Assembly: GCA_037974665.1 (NCBI GenBank) | Contig: CM075771.1 | Coordinates: forward strand, 34,766,425-34,830,424 | Length of the DNA stretch: 64,000 nt | Origin: Ehretia macrophylla | Lineage: Eukaryota; Streptophyta; Magnoliopsida; Boraginales; Ehretiaceae | Direction: 5' to 3' | Shown here: positions 49,017-61,374 of the stretch, piece after piece | How positions within the stretch are numbered: the stretch's first letter is position 1 | Layout: every line of letters starts with the position of its first letter | The notes under the pieces: model-generated | Told to the model about the DNA's origin: nothing | Seen by the model: the letters and a program-made list of their open reading frames with translations, nothing else | Databases searched by the model: none | Translations under genes and position numbers: made by a program

Positions 49017-50275
49017 TTTGAGGGCAGCAGCAGGGCCCGGGCCAAACTCAAACTGGGCTGTCGCCCAAGCCCTAAACGAAGACAAACCTGGTTCGTCTCC
49101 ATTTGGAGACTGACTCGCGGGGCCATCTCTAATTGGAAATGGTCAATCCGTCTCCATTTGGAGATAGAGACGGACTGGCTCGTCTCTAGTTGTTTCGTCC
49201 CCAATTAGAGACGGACAAGATAAGCAATTTTTTTTTTTTTTTTTTTTTTTGTTAAGGGATACTAAAAATTATTATTCAAATTTTAATTTCAATAAATAAT
49301 TAAAATAATTAAAAATAGTTTTTTTTAAAAATCAAGATGCACTTACAATTATATTATTTTTTTTCCTTTTATCAAACTATAAATCTTAACATTACTAAAT
49401 TAATTAATTAAAGTAATTAAAATAAATACATAAACAAAATTTAAATTTAGTTAATTGATTAATTAATCTTAAGCATTAATTATTAACACAAAAATTATTA
49501 TTATGTACTAATAAATAAAATTAGATATCTAAATAATTAACATGCGTTAAATGAACAAAAATCTTATGTTAATTAAATAAATAACTAATAAGGTGTTAAA
49601 TAAATAATATTAATTATATTTTAATTAGTTATCTATTTAGTTAATATATTAAATATTAAATTAACATATTTAATATTTAAATTATTGAATTTCAATTGGA
49701 GACTGTTTGGAGACGTCCATGTAGTCGCCATGATAGAGACGGTTTAGAGACAACATAGATCTAAGTAGTTGCCAACTGAATACTTTTGGTGATGGATTAT
49801 AAGGTCGTCTCCAAATAGTCGCCATCTGGAGATGGTGTGAAGATGACTTACTTATGTCGTCTTTAATTTGTCACAATGCTTGACAATAAAAATTTATGTT
49901 GCCAATTTGGAGACGAATTGGCGATGGATCGTCGTTAAAAATAGTTTTTCTTATTGTGATTGCGATTGTGGTAAAATAATTTGGACCACGAGTGTGGATG
50001 TTAAATAATTATATGATCATTTTATTATTATTGATCTCTTTCATAGTCTTATAATATTATGAAGAGATCCAAATCTTATTAAAGGGGTTATGGGCAGCAA
50101 TTAGGGGAATAAACATTCATAATGAGATTTTTTTTTTTTTTTTTTTGTACTTTTAACTTTTTGAACCAAACATGCACTATGAGCTAACAAGTGTAGCCAA
50201 ATTAAACAACCTCTTCCCCTTCAGGCTTCTCAATTTAGAAATCATACACTAGAGTGAAGTGATGAAATAAATTTT

Positions 50276-50748
50276 AAAAAAAAATAAACAACTTAACCTC
50301 CCCTCTTTCCCTCGTATTTTATCAAAAGTGTACAATATTTCCCTGTATTTTAAAAACGTAACTGAATATCCCCTGTATAATTTTATAAATAAGTTTATTA
50401 CTCCCCTATGTTTTAAAAATGTAGTTGAATACCCCTTGTTACAATGAATAATTTTTCTAACTGAAACGAGTATTCAACTACATTTTTAAAAATATAGGGG
50501 GTATTCAGCTACGTATTTGCAAATACCCGGTATTCAACTATGTTTCTTAAACACAGGTGGTAATCAGCTTATTTATAAAATATGGTGGGGGTGGGGGTGG
50601 GGGGCGGGGGGGGGGGGGGGGGGGGGAGGGTCTTCAGCTTCATTTTTAAAACACAGGGAGTAATCAACTTATTTGTAAAACACATGGAGATATTGTGTAT
50701 TTTTGACGAAACACAAAGGAGGTGTTATCTCGTTTATTCTAAAAAAAA
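50276..50748. mobile_element. Foldback element with internal repeats and a long G run
   Basis: The ends (about 50285 and 50739) are inversely similar (TAAACAACTTAACCTCC against GAATAAACGAGATAACACC, then TCAAAAgt-acacaatat blocks). Both are flanked by TAAAAAAAA (50276-50284, 50740-50748), a possible 9-bp duplication in low-complexity sequence. Inside are 4-5 units of the type GTAGTTGAATACCCC/CATTTTTAAAA in both orientations and a G run at 50584-50630. Confidence 0.6.
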
Positions 50749-53700
50749 TCATTTCTGAACATAATCACTTCTTTATTTAGAATCCCTTCCCTTTTTTGGT
50801 TTCAAAATTTGTTCAAGTGGGATCTCTATTTTACTTCGAAGGTGTAAATTTGACATTTTTTTCAAAGTATGATTCTGCTATTTTAAAAAATATATATATA
50901 TTTAGTGGTTTCAATTTCCTAAGTCGTTTTCAAATATGTCTAGTTTCTATTACAATTTTTTGTAACATGTTATACTTAACAGTTTCAAATACCAATATCC
51001 TATTTTTTACAGTTAACCAATCTATTGTCATTCCTATGAGAGGACAAAGAACTCTAAATATGAGGAATATCTTTTAATAACATGAACAAGGACAAGCTTG
51101 CAGAATTAAATGACATTCAACTCAAATTGCTAAAAGTTTAGCAGAAAATATACTTCTACTCCAAGGCGAAACAATAAAAGTAAAAGGATATAGAAAGGAG
51201 ATCAACGACAACAAAATAAAAAAAGAATTTTAGACCAACTAAACCTATGTCTACATATAATTCATTATATATACACACACAGACACACACAGATAAACTT
51301 GCTTTCCTGTTTGAAGAAGTCAAAATTCGTTGGCTGATATTAGTGATTATGTTTGGTCTTACTATGTTGGAAAATCATCTAAAAGTCCTCAATGCTGAGG
51401 GAAATCTTTGGTTGAAACTAATAAAGATTCATGAAGTATAAAATTTATAAAAATTCAAAAATAATTATCTTCAATGTTTTACCATAAGCTAGGAGGTTCT
51501 GGATCACACAATTCACTAAATTATTACATGAAAAATATTAGCATGAAGGGTATAATTGAAAGAAAAAGGTCAAACTTAAGCCTAAGTGTCTACTCTATAC
51601 AGACATAAGTGGAAATTAAAGGCGATATCACGTAATGAGCATAATGCTCGAGTCCAAATTTAGATAAGCTTTAGGATTCGCAGCTGGCTGAGATTCAACA
51701 AAATTTGGATAAGGAAATTCAATTGTCCGAGACTAAGAGTAAATTGAAAAAGGACGTTACTAGTGAGAATATAGTGCGATTGTTGTCTTTGGTAATTATA
51801 TTACTATTAAAGAAGGAAATCTTGTTAAATGTATAAGATCTATCGTGGATGTTCTTACGGAAAAAGCTATGTTAGTTTGTGTGGTCGACACCTTAGGACT
51901 ACGTACCTATCCATAGAAGAGGGTCTCTAAGCGTAGGATTTGCGGCTGTAATGTATGATCCAGTTCATCTTGGTTTGAGAATCATGGTCAAAGTTAGATG
52001 TGAAATCTGCAACGCTAAGACAAATTATGATCAACGAACTATATATATGTTGGTTCTTTGACTCTGGGACGCGACAATAAGTATGTAATGTTGGGCACAA
52101 CTTTAAAGACACATATTGACCATGAAAAAAAAAAAAAATGAAAAAAAAAACTTTGTAGATAAATGGTTCTCTAAGAAGATGATGAACAGCTTTGCAATCT
52201 TTTGTGGTTGTGATTGAATTCATCATTCAAAATATATCAACCCCACATCATGAAGAATAAGGTAATGATTTCAGGTTTTATGGTATATTTCTAATTTGTA
52301 ACGCCCTTTACATGCATCGAGTGGAGCATGAAAATGAAGTCGCCATTAAGTGGTCATCGTCAACTTTGACTAGCACGGCACAAAGTAACTATCATGACTT
52401 TGAGGTCAATTAAACATGGTTAAGAAAATTTTATGGTGTACACCACATCATTTGATGGGCAATTATATAATTGTGATAGGTGTATACACCCGAATATTGT
52501 CAAGAGAAATAACGAGATAATGCAGATTTGATTTCCTTTCTTAACATTATAATATATATATCACATTATTTACTTTATGGACGACCGTAAGAGGTGTATA
52601 TATAAATTCAAATATTGCAAAGAGAAACAACAAAAAAGTACGAATTTAGATACTTATTTTTTTTTTCATTGTGAGGGAGATCAACAACCATATTTTTTTT
52701 TCTTGTCATTTCATTGATGAAGTGATTCATTCAATCTTAACTGATCTCATTTCATTATAATTATATTATCATTTCACCATCATCAATCGATATTCAAATA
52801 CTACTCGGGCAGTAGTTAGTCACCTCTATTTATATATTCATTTATTTTACTTTGTTCTCGACACCTCCTTCTTCTAACACGTAATTCAATTTACTCTTGG
52901 AAGCTAAAAGTAGACTGCATTCTGATTCTCTATTGTGGATGACACATTATCCATTATCAAGAAACTGAACAAGATTCTATGAGGTAATTAAAACTCCAAA
53001 TACGTACAAGTCGTCAATCTTGTTAAGCAAGAGATGTGAATGGTAAAACTAGGGTTTGGTTTTGCTTTTATTATGTGGGGCTTTAATGTCTCAATATTCC
53101 CATATTGTAATTTCTACTCTGATGCTTTTTTGAATATTTGTTAGGAAACATGCAAACAACATCATTTGACTTCGAAAGATTGCACATTGTTCAACTAATG
53201 AACCCAAAAAAACAAAAAAAAATTACCATGTTAACGTAAAAGGGATACTTTTCTTGCAAGAAGAGGAAAACTAAATCAAAGATTTACCTTTTTAACATTG
53301 AAAAATATAATGTTGCAATGATTGGGCATCTCTTTGAATATGTTCTTATAATTTTTCGAAATTAAAAGGTAGCAGTCAATACGAAAACACAAAGCACAAA
53401 GCAGTGAGAATGGTCCATCTCTTTAGACACGAGGATCCACAAATCACTAGCAAATTAAAACCCCACCTCATCACAATTTTCAGACGCTTTTTTTATTTCA
53501 GCTTATATGTTTTACAATAAATGATTTCATCTCTAATGGACAATCACGAGGTTTAAATGACAAGCTAGAGTTTAAGGTGATTTATTAGATTCTACTAACC
53601 TTTGCTTAAGCTGATTATTTAACCTAGACTGTTTCTATCTCTATGACTGAGTTTTCAGTCAATCGTCATTGTTAAGTAATTAATCAAAAGGTTTATTTCT

Positions 53701-53869
53701 CCCTACTCTCCAATCAGGATTTCAATTTCCTCCTAACATTATAAAGAAATTAATAGTAATAAAGTGATGATACAATTATAATAAAATAATTTAAATATTA
53801 AATATGAAGATTAAACAACTACATGCATTAATCTCTTATAATGTTATGAACATACCTTCCATAACGTAT
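50749..53869. other. No intact gene; possible decayed retroelement coding at 51.3-52.0 kb
   Basis: At 51680-51760 one frame reads QLAEIQQNLDKEIQLSETKS, similar in style to the helical segment upstream of the reverse transcriptase in plant LINE elements. Nearby frames are broken. This is weak evidence; the rest is AT-rich with nothing recognisable. Confidence 0.3.
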
Positions 53870-53975
53870 ATACCTATTTTCACGAACGAAGTTCAACCTA
53901 AGTTTCAAACTTTTCCACAAGGTTTTCGTTACACCCATATCCCTCCACCGCATCCTTCTATGCCAAACAAAACCT

Positions 53976-54430
53976 TAAGGGTTTGTTTGGATTGGGGGAT
54001 TTGGGGAAAATGATCATTTGATTTGGGGTGATTTTTAATTTTTAGACTTGTTTGGATCGGAGGGTTTTGGGGGTGAGGTGATTGGGAGTGATTTGTAAAA
54101 ATCATTTAATGGTATATTTTGCAATCACCCCAAATTGGGGTGATTTGGAGTGATTTCAATTTATTTATTACACAATGTTTATATTGCTCTTCTATTTATT
54201 ACACTTATGCCCCTAGGAATGGATAAACATGTCAATTTCTTTATAAATTTATCATTTCCTTTCATTTCCTTTTCAATCCAAACAAATAATACATATAAAC
54301 ATTTGTGAATATTTCCTTTATAATTTTACTCAATCCAAACAAGATGTAATCATCCCCTTCCTTTTCTTTTATTATTGAATCATTTCATTTCCTTTATTAG
54401 TTTTTCCTCCCGAATCCAAACAAGCCCTAA
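53976..54430. mobile_element. 449-bp Tourist-like MITE (Harbinger type) nested in element A
   Basis: 53979-54427 has ends GGGTTTGTTTGGATTGGG and GGGCTTGTTTGGATTCGGG in inverse orientation, flanked by TAA on both sides (53976-53978, 54428-54430). Internal GGGGTGATTTGGAGTGATT repeats lie near the left end. No transposase. Confidence 0.82.
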
Positions 54431-54499
54431 GGACATTGGAGGATGATTTGTCACTGTGGACAAAAGAAAAAAAAAACACTTAGATCATTACTCTCATCC

Positions 54500-54530
54500 T
54501 CCCTCTCCCTCTCCCTCTCCCTCTCCCTCA
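54500..54530. repeat. (CCCTCT)n microsatellite
   Basis: About five hexamer units within element A. Confidence 0.9.
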
Positions 54531-54591
54531 TCTCCCCAACTCTTTGATATACACACAAAGCACATGCAAAGATGCATAGGCACACACACTT

Positions 54592-55416
54592 GGGCTTTGT
54601 TTGTTTGTTGTAAAATAACTTGCTAGTAGAAAATATTTACAGAGAAAATTATTTTTCTGAAAAATGTAATATTTTCTAGTATTTGGTTATCACACTGAAA
54701 AATATTTTCTGGTGTTAGATATAATAGTGAAAAAATTGATTAAAATTAATAATTTATTAATTTTTTTTAAAATCATTAATAATTATTAATTAATTAATAA
54801 ATTTTTTTATTAGTGCATGATAAATAAATAATTTCATATAAATTAATAATGATTATTTGATTAATTATTATTGATTTATAAAATAATTAATTTTAAACTA
54901 AATTAGTTGAATAAGTAATTATAGTTAATAAATGAATAAAAATATTTAATTAATTAAATAATTAAATGATTAGTATTTATAAATATTAAATTTTTTTAAT
55001 TTAATTAATTTATTAATTAATAATAAATATAATTAATTTTATTAAGTTTAATTTAATGACAAATTAATTAATTTTTATTATTAAATTATTTTTAATTATT
55101 TAATTATTTAATTTTATCATTTCATTAAATATTTTTTTATTATTAAATTAATTCATTTTAATTTAATAATAATTAGTTAAAAATGTGATGGGAGTGAGGT
55201 GGGGGTTAGGGTGGGGGTGAGTGAAAGTGGGGTGTAGTGAGTGAAAAATATTTTCTTCTCCAAAAGGACATGAAAACATTTTGCACTCTTTTAACTAAAT
55301 ATTTTTTTTGACCGAAAAATTATTTTTTAATTGACCAATTTTTCAGTATTACTAGACACCGAAAAATTAAGAAAATATTTTTCAGAAAAACATTTTACAG
55401 GAAACAAACGGAGCTT
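54592..55416. mobile_element. MITE-like element nested in element A
   Basis: The inverted ends GGGCTTTGTTTGTTTGTTG and AAGCTCCGTTTGTTTCCTG (other strand) are followed by TGTAAAAT, and then GAAAAATATTTTCT-type words at both sides. The core (54730-55190) is extremely AT-rich and has TAATTAATT runs. Target duplication unclear. Confidence 0.6.
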
Positions 55417-55578
55417 TAGATGCACATTCACTCACAGACACACATACAAATGAACACACACACTCATGGATTTCTTTGGTTCAACGACGATATATATTAT
55501 TTTTTTGGGTAAAGATATATTTTTTTCTAGGTGAAGATATAAATATATTTTTTAGGTAAAGATATAATGTTTTTCTTG

Positions 55579-55598
55579 TGTGTGTGTATATATATATG

Positions 55599-55634
<36 letters not shown>
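55579..55634. repeat. (GT)n-(TA)n microsatellite
   Basis: TGTGTGTG followed by a long TA alternation, adjoining the LTR end. Confidence 0.95.
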
Positions 55635-55635
<1 letters not shown>

Positions 55636-55636
55636 T

Positions 55637-57393
55637 TGTTGGGATAAATCTGGGAACATGACCGCTGCAAACCTAAAAAGATCAATTTTCTAAACCCGCA
55701 AGGCTCTAAAACCATAAAATAATAATAAAGTAAACTGAAATAAAAGCTTATATATCTTATCAAAATATCAAAATCCTATTTTAGTTTTATCTTTGTTTTG
55801 TTGTAAGATATATCTTATCAAAATATCAAGATCCTATTCGAACTAAAATTTTATTATTATTATTTCTTTTTTTCAAACTCTAAAAAATCAGGTCGTTACA
55901 GTCTTCCCCTCTTAACAAAAGTTTTGTCCTCGAAACTTACCTCAAAATCATTCTTAAAGATTGAAACTATTAACTCAACACTTATAACAAAAGACACTAA
56001 TCATAAATGATAAAGACATCAAAGCACACAAAGTCACAACTAAAACTTAGCTATCCAAAATTCACTTAGGCCACAAGTGATCATAACCTATTGTTCTGAT
56101 TGCATTATAAAAATCTCCCACTCAAAATCAGGGAGCCTCTACCTTTCTATTTACTCGTTCTTATCTACATGAGTCAAATAAAGCAGTGAGCAAAACAATG
56201 TCCAAAAAGTATAAATGACCTCAAAGAAAGCTGAGGCTCAAATATCAATCAAATTCGGAGGCCAATAATCGATACGAAATTTAATAACTAATGCAATGAC
56301 ATAATATCGAAACTAACAAAACTATAACAAGTTATGGCTGCTTAGCAGTACGCTTCACAATACGAAATTCACAAAGCACAATCAATAACAGATGACGGTT
56401 AATTAACTCTCAACCGTTTAGGATTCGATACACAACCTGTATAGTCTATAGGCTCAAAACATATCATGCACTTAATCTTATCTAGAGAATCAAGAAACAT
56501 GATTCGACAATAATCAATAATTAGTGCCAAAGAAGACGAAATGAAACAAAATTTATTGATCAACAAAGGGGTACAAAATAACGGTAAATCCTACTTACCT
56601 AAAAAATCATGAAATCAAAACCAATAATTAAAGCCTTCTAAACCTTCAAAACTCAATAAAATCTTCTCCTAACAAAACTAAGTTTCTAAGGTCTTATCCC
56701 TTGTTTATATAGAGATTTAATCATAATCTGATAGACACTCAGAATTTAAAACTAATTAAAATTATATCATTATTTTCTAGATTATCTCTTATCTCAAATC
56801 ATGAAATCTCACAAAATCAAAACTCATATGTTACGTCCCGAGCCCAGAACTCCAGACCTGCAAGCGAGACTAGTGTTGTAAGTATAAGACATAACTACTT
56901 GAGCCTTTTTTCTATTGATACAGAAATGGTTAACTTAGATTATCTTTTATACCCATAAACACACCCAGGACCAACTAGGTGTTGCAGGATTTTAGAGATG
57001 ATTCATACAGGTTCAAGAGGTGGTTCCCACCAACCTTCTAGGTATAGCACTTAGCCCCCTATAGCACTTAGCTCCTGCACCGGCTAGTAACTTGCTCTAA
57101 ATATCATTATGTCATGTCCCGAGCCCAGAACCTTGGACCTGTAGGCGAAACTGGTATTATAGGCATAAGACATAACTGCTTGGGCCTCTTTTCTACTGGT
57201 TCAAAAATGATTAACCCAAGTTATCTCTTATACCCACAAACACCCATTTATAAACCACATAATTACATTATACTGTATCAATGTGGGATATTACATATAT
57301 CTTATCAAAATATCAAAATTCTATTCGAACTAAAATTTTATTATTATTATTTCTTCTTTTTTTTTTCAAACTCTAAAAAATCTGGTCGTTACA
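55637..57393 (-). mobile_element. LTR-retrotransposon remnant, non-coding, interrupted by a TRIM
   Basis: On the minus strand an LTR starts TGTAACGACCTGATTTTTTA at 55900 and ends CCCAACA at 55637. It is preceded by the polypurine tract AAGAGGGGAAGAC (55901-55913) and TTCGAGGACAAAACTTTTG, the usual end of a Ty3/gypsy interior. The same LTR start recurs at 57393 (TGTAACGACCAGATTTTTTA) and matches for about 100 bp until the TRIM begins at 57295. Between 55914 and 56828 there is no coding sequence, so the interior has been lost or replaced. Confidence 0.65.
56829..57295 (-). mobile_element. TRIM, copy 2 (same family as 17457-17961)
   Basis: On the minus strand a 186-bp LTR (57295 to 57110) starts TGTAATATCCCACATTGA and ends CGGGACATGACA. 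It is followed by TGATATTTAGAGC, a decayed tRNA-Met primer site. A second, truncated LTR covers about 56963-56829 and ends CGGGACGTAACA. The shared block CAGTAGAAAAGAGGC ties it to copy 1. It sits inside the LTR of the remnant above. Confidence 0.75.
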
Positions 57394-58524
57394 CTAGGTA
57401 TATATATTTTTTGTTGATATGTTTTTGGGTAAAGATATTTTTTCTTTTGTTGTCAAAGATTATATTTTGTCTTTAACAGAAGAAGACCAAAATGTCCATT
57501 TGACGTTAAGAATTTGTTTGACAAAAGTAGATGCAATAGGGAGATCTGAGTCAAACAAAAAATTTGAATTTGAGAATTAGGCTGAATCTCATGGAGAAAA
57601 TGAGATTTTCCCTTACATAAAGCAATGAAAGGTAAAGGTACACTTGCACATATCCATTATTTCTAAGCTAACTATATTTTCAGCAATTTTCTACCATGTA
57701 AGAGTTTCCTTGTTGACTAATGGCGTTTTAGTCATTCTTTCACTCTTCTTTTATATAGAGAAAATTCATATATTGAATGTCAAATATTTTATATATATGA
57801 AAAAAAAATTATTATATGAGGAGAGATAAATAGATGATATATATATAGTAATACTTTTTTTTTTTTTTTTGACATGATGCCATCTTCTCATCTTTGAATG
57901 CACTATAATCTAAGTGAAATTTGCATGGAATTCTACAATGGCATGATACATAAAGGCTAAACAATTGGATGTGTTCTTTTGGCTATGAGATTCTATATAT
58001 AATCTAAAATATCACTAAAGTTGTTCTTTGAACCAACAAAATAGTAACATATCACTTTAAAGTGACTTTTGCTGTTAGTTAAGATCGTCCATCTAGAAGA
58101 GAATATGGACTGGTTGGATAATTAATGCAGAAATGCTCCTATTTGCATGTTATACGGGATCTAACTTTTGTAAGAAACTAAGTTGATTATAGATTTTCTT
58201 GATAACCGATGCATAAAGATCAAAAGATATATAGCATGTTCTTGTGATTTAACAAAAGATTTCACTAGAGAGCTTTATTTACTTTTTTCCCGATCTTCTA
58301 AAAGACTGGCCAAATCATCCTAAACTAGACTTGACTCATTTGATAACTTCAAAATATTTTTATCAAGATTGAATCAAATAAGTGTAATTTGAGGGACGGA
58401 TTTAGAAACTTTTGTTAATAAGGATTGAATAGTTTTGAAAATAAAAATTAGTAGAGGTATGAAGGTTAAATAAAATCAAAATAATTTTGAAGACTAAAAA
58501 TTTAGAAAATTTTTAAAATATTTT

Positions 58525-59086
58525 GAGGGAAAATCCCACTTTCTACCACAAGATTGATTTAGCCTAATTCCAAACTTTCCCACCAAGTTTTAGCTTTACT
58601 CATATTCTCCTATGAATTTACGTTTGTCAAATAAATCTTTTAGGCTAAATGTGCATTTTGGTCTTTCCCCAATTTAAAGACAAAAAATAATCTTTGACAA
58701 CCAAGGAAAATATATTTTCATCAAAAAAATGTATTTATATCTTCACCCAACAAAAAAAAAAAAAACCTTTAACTAGCCAAAAAAAACCTCTTTGTGTGTG
58801 CGTATGAATGTGCATCTCTATATGTGAGTGCGTGAATGTTTGTGCATCTTAGCATGTGTGTTGTGTATATTTGTGTTTATTAGAGAGTGGCAGAGGGGGC
58901 TAAGGGTAGTGACGGAGTGTTTTTCTATCGTTTTGTCTATAGAACGAGAAGACATAGTTACGGCTTAGTCTTGAGGCTTTCTTTGATAGAGGGGATGTTA
59001 TGGCCGGAGAATATGAATAAAGTTGAAACCTCATAAAGGAGTTTGAGACTTAGACTGAACCTCGTGAAGGAAAATAAAAATTTTCT
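58525..59086 (-). mobile_element. TIR element B (562 bp), uninterrupted relative of element A
   Basis: The ends GAAAATCCCACTTTCTACC and, on the other strand, GAAAATTTTTATTTTCC lead into matching inverted repeats (CACAAGATTGATTTAGCCTAA / CACGAGGTTCAGTCTAA). The element is flanked by AATATTTT at 58517-58524 and 59087-59094. Its interior matches pieces of element A in the opposite orientation. No ORF. Confidence 0.65.
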
Positions 59087-59094
59087 AATATTTT

Positions 59095-60970
59095 AATGGG
59101 TAAGTGGACGTAAGTACTTACAATCCAAAGAGTAGATCTGTCTTATATCGACGTGCAATAGTATGATCTCTTCTGGTTTCCCAAGAGCTTTTATCTGATT
59201 TACTAGGGTTGTGTACCTTCTTTACAACTACTATCCTTTCATTCTTGGATACGTGCCTCTCGCGAGGTAGAGTTCATAGTAAAAGAATTAGTACCAAACT
59301 TGATCAATAAGCAAAAACCACCATTTCTAAATTAGCATATTGATGAAATATTATTTTTTATTTCATTTTTTTTTTGTTTGACAGGAGATCTAGGCAATAA
59401 TCACGAATTAGTAATTATTCAAGGAGAAGATTATCTTCTTTTGTCTTTCTCGAACCATCAATGCTACTGTAACATGTTCTATGTAGTGTTTCTCGAACAA
59501 TTATTCAAAATTAAAATTAATTAATTAATTTACACACTTATCCGTTTCTCGATGAACTATGAAATATAATCTGAACTCATCACAATTTAGACCAATTGAT
59601 TACTTTTTCATTTCTCAAAAAGTTGTTAGTGGGTTGTTGTTGGAATTCCAAAGGAATAGAAACGAGTGAGAGAGAGAAATGAAAAAAGGAGCCAATAATG
59701 CTATATAGGATAGCAGACAGAGGGTTGCTTTTTGGGTACTTGAGGAATAAAACGCTGTCTCTCTACGAGGATTGGCGTGACAATCTGTCCTTCTCTCTTC
59801 TCCCCTTTTTTGGCTGTTGAAAATAAACCTTACAACATATATGATCTATATAAATCTACACATTTTATATGCAAAACAACAAAATGATATACATGAAAAA
59901 GGCAAAAAAAAAAGAAAAAAAAAAATATCACTTTGCTTTTTTTACCTCTCATCACATATACTCTCTCAGGCTCCTTTCTACCTTTTTCGCTTTAGTACTT
60001 TATTTGAATTTCTGCTGGCCTTGTCTGTCATTCAAATAGTGATGTGGAAAATAAAGCACCTGCTCTCTCTGATCTCCATTACAAGAAAAAGTATACTTGA
60101 GTACTATTGAAAATGATGAGTAAATAAAACAAAATAATTTTAAGTTATATTAGAGTCATGTATTTTAGTTTTAAAACGTAAAATGAAAAAGTATCTTAAT
60201 TATACATGAGTATGCATATTAAAAATAATAAATAAATAAATTAAATATGTCTATAACAATTTAATCTTTTAATTGACACGAACATTTAAAACTTGAAAAC
60301 ATTTCTTTAAATTAACCCAAATTTCAGTATAAACACATGTCTCATGTGGAGATTGAAATCTTCTTTTGCAGCTTTGCATATATCATCATCAAAATTATCT
60401 ACTAAACGCATTACGACAATAAGATTTACGATTAGGTAGGAGTGTGATTCTGTTCACAGGTTCCAAGGAATGATTAATAAAAAGCAACCCTTTTGTGCTA
60501 ATCTTAATTACAATCTTTAAACAGCACTATATATAGCGACACACAAACTTTTGAATTAGGTCTATAGCCGTATAAGACTAGGTATATATATTAAAGTTAG
60601 GAACAGTCAAAAATGTGTTGAACTGAAAAATCTTTACAAAGTGGAAAAAGAGAAGAAACAAAAAAGAAAAAAGAAACAAAAGAAAGAGGGGTTTAACAAA
60701 TACAACTCAAAGAAAAGGAAAGATTGTTAAATAAGAGTTAAATAGTAGATTACAGTTTTTCTTTTTCTTTTTTTTAATTTTATTCAAAAAACGGTCTAAA
60801 CCGATTTCAAATTACTTACATATTTAAAAATTGATCTCAAAATCTCTTGCAAATTATACCACTAAACAAATAGTATATTACACCTTTTGTTATGGGGGCT
60901 TAAGAAAAGCTAAAAGAGCCTCCACAAGTAGTACAAAGAAGGTGATATCATCTGCCGACTTGTCTAAACT
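59095..60970. other. Upstream region of the SMXL gene, no gene seen
   Basis: AT-rich. A less AT-rich patch at 59690-59820 contains a CCAATAAT word and GCTATATAGG. It could be a distal regulatory block or an unannotated promoter; nothing coding follows it. Confidence 0.4.
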
Positions 60971-60978
60971 CTATATAA
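60971..60978 (+). promoter_or_regulatory. SMXL5: Candidate TATA box of the SMXL gene
   Basis: CTATATAA about 400 bp before the start codon; it would give a 5' leader of about 370 nt. A second TATA-like CTATATATAG lies near 60527. Confidence 0.4.
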
Positions 60979-61053
60979 CTAGTTGTTAGCTCTCCTATTC
61001 AAAGAACACTACTTTGCTATTATCATTTCAAAACTTGCCATCTTTGGGCAGCA

Positions 61054-61106
61054 ACTTCTCTTCTAAAGAAACTTAGCAAAAAAAAAAAAACTTCTCTTCT
61101 AAAGAA
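61054..61106 (+). repeat. 17-bp direct repeat in the SMXL 5' leader
   Basis: ACTTCTCTTCTAAAGAA occurs exactly at 61054-61070 and 61090-61106, separated by a poly-A run. Confidence 0.9.
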
Positions 61107-61374
61107 TATATAGCAAACACCAAAACCAAAACTAAAAACACACTTCTTGATAAAAAAAAAATAATAATAATAAAAAAAAGCATCAAAAGCTCAAAGAAGA
61201 AGGAGAATACAGCAAGTGAAGAAGCTAGACAACAAAGAAGAGGGTGAGGGTAATTAAGGAAAGGTGAAGGAGGATAAGGGTGTTGAAGCAAGAAGCAAAG
61301 AAGTGTTTGTGTTCGAGAAGATCAGTGTTAACACACTAAAGGGGGGGGTGTTGGGGGTGGGTTTTGGCTAAGTG

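Larger units (their letters stand above)
46895..49961. mobile_element. 3.06-kb non-autonomous CACTA-like element
   Basis: 46898-49958 begins CATTACAAAAAAATTGTC and ends so that the other strand reads CACAATAAGAAAAACTA, both variants of the CACTACAAGAAAA terminus. A 3-bp duplication ATT lies on each side (46895-46897, 49959-49961). The sub-terminal zones carry many copies of CGTCTCCAA or CGTCGCCAA words, about ten at 46930-47280, and inverse copies at 49085-49215 and 49690-49935. This is the usual CACTA transposase-binding arrangement. The interior has no transposase, only a TCA microsatellite (47520-47690), AT-rich filler and a G-rich tract. Confidence 0.82.
53870..57612 (+). mobile_element. 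TIR element A, expanded by nested insertions
   Basis: The left end (near 53870, ATTTTCACGAACGAAGTTCA) and right end (read on the other strand from 57612, GGGAAAATCTCATTTTCTCC) are versions of one inverted repeat. The scattered interior (53880-53978, 54428-54590, 55420-55580, 57395-57612) is collinear with the reverse complement of element B (58525-59086). The extra sequence is a Tourist MITE, another MITE, and an LTR-retrotransposon remnant that itself carries a TRIM. The outer left end is approximate. Confidence 0.6.

Noticed and set aside
48867-49204. Proline-rich minus-strand frames
   Set aside because: Translation of the G-rich tract; no start context or homology.
61372-61374. Start codon of the SMXL frame at 61372
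   Set aside because: The codon is GTG; the family start matches the ATG at 61375.
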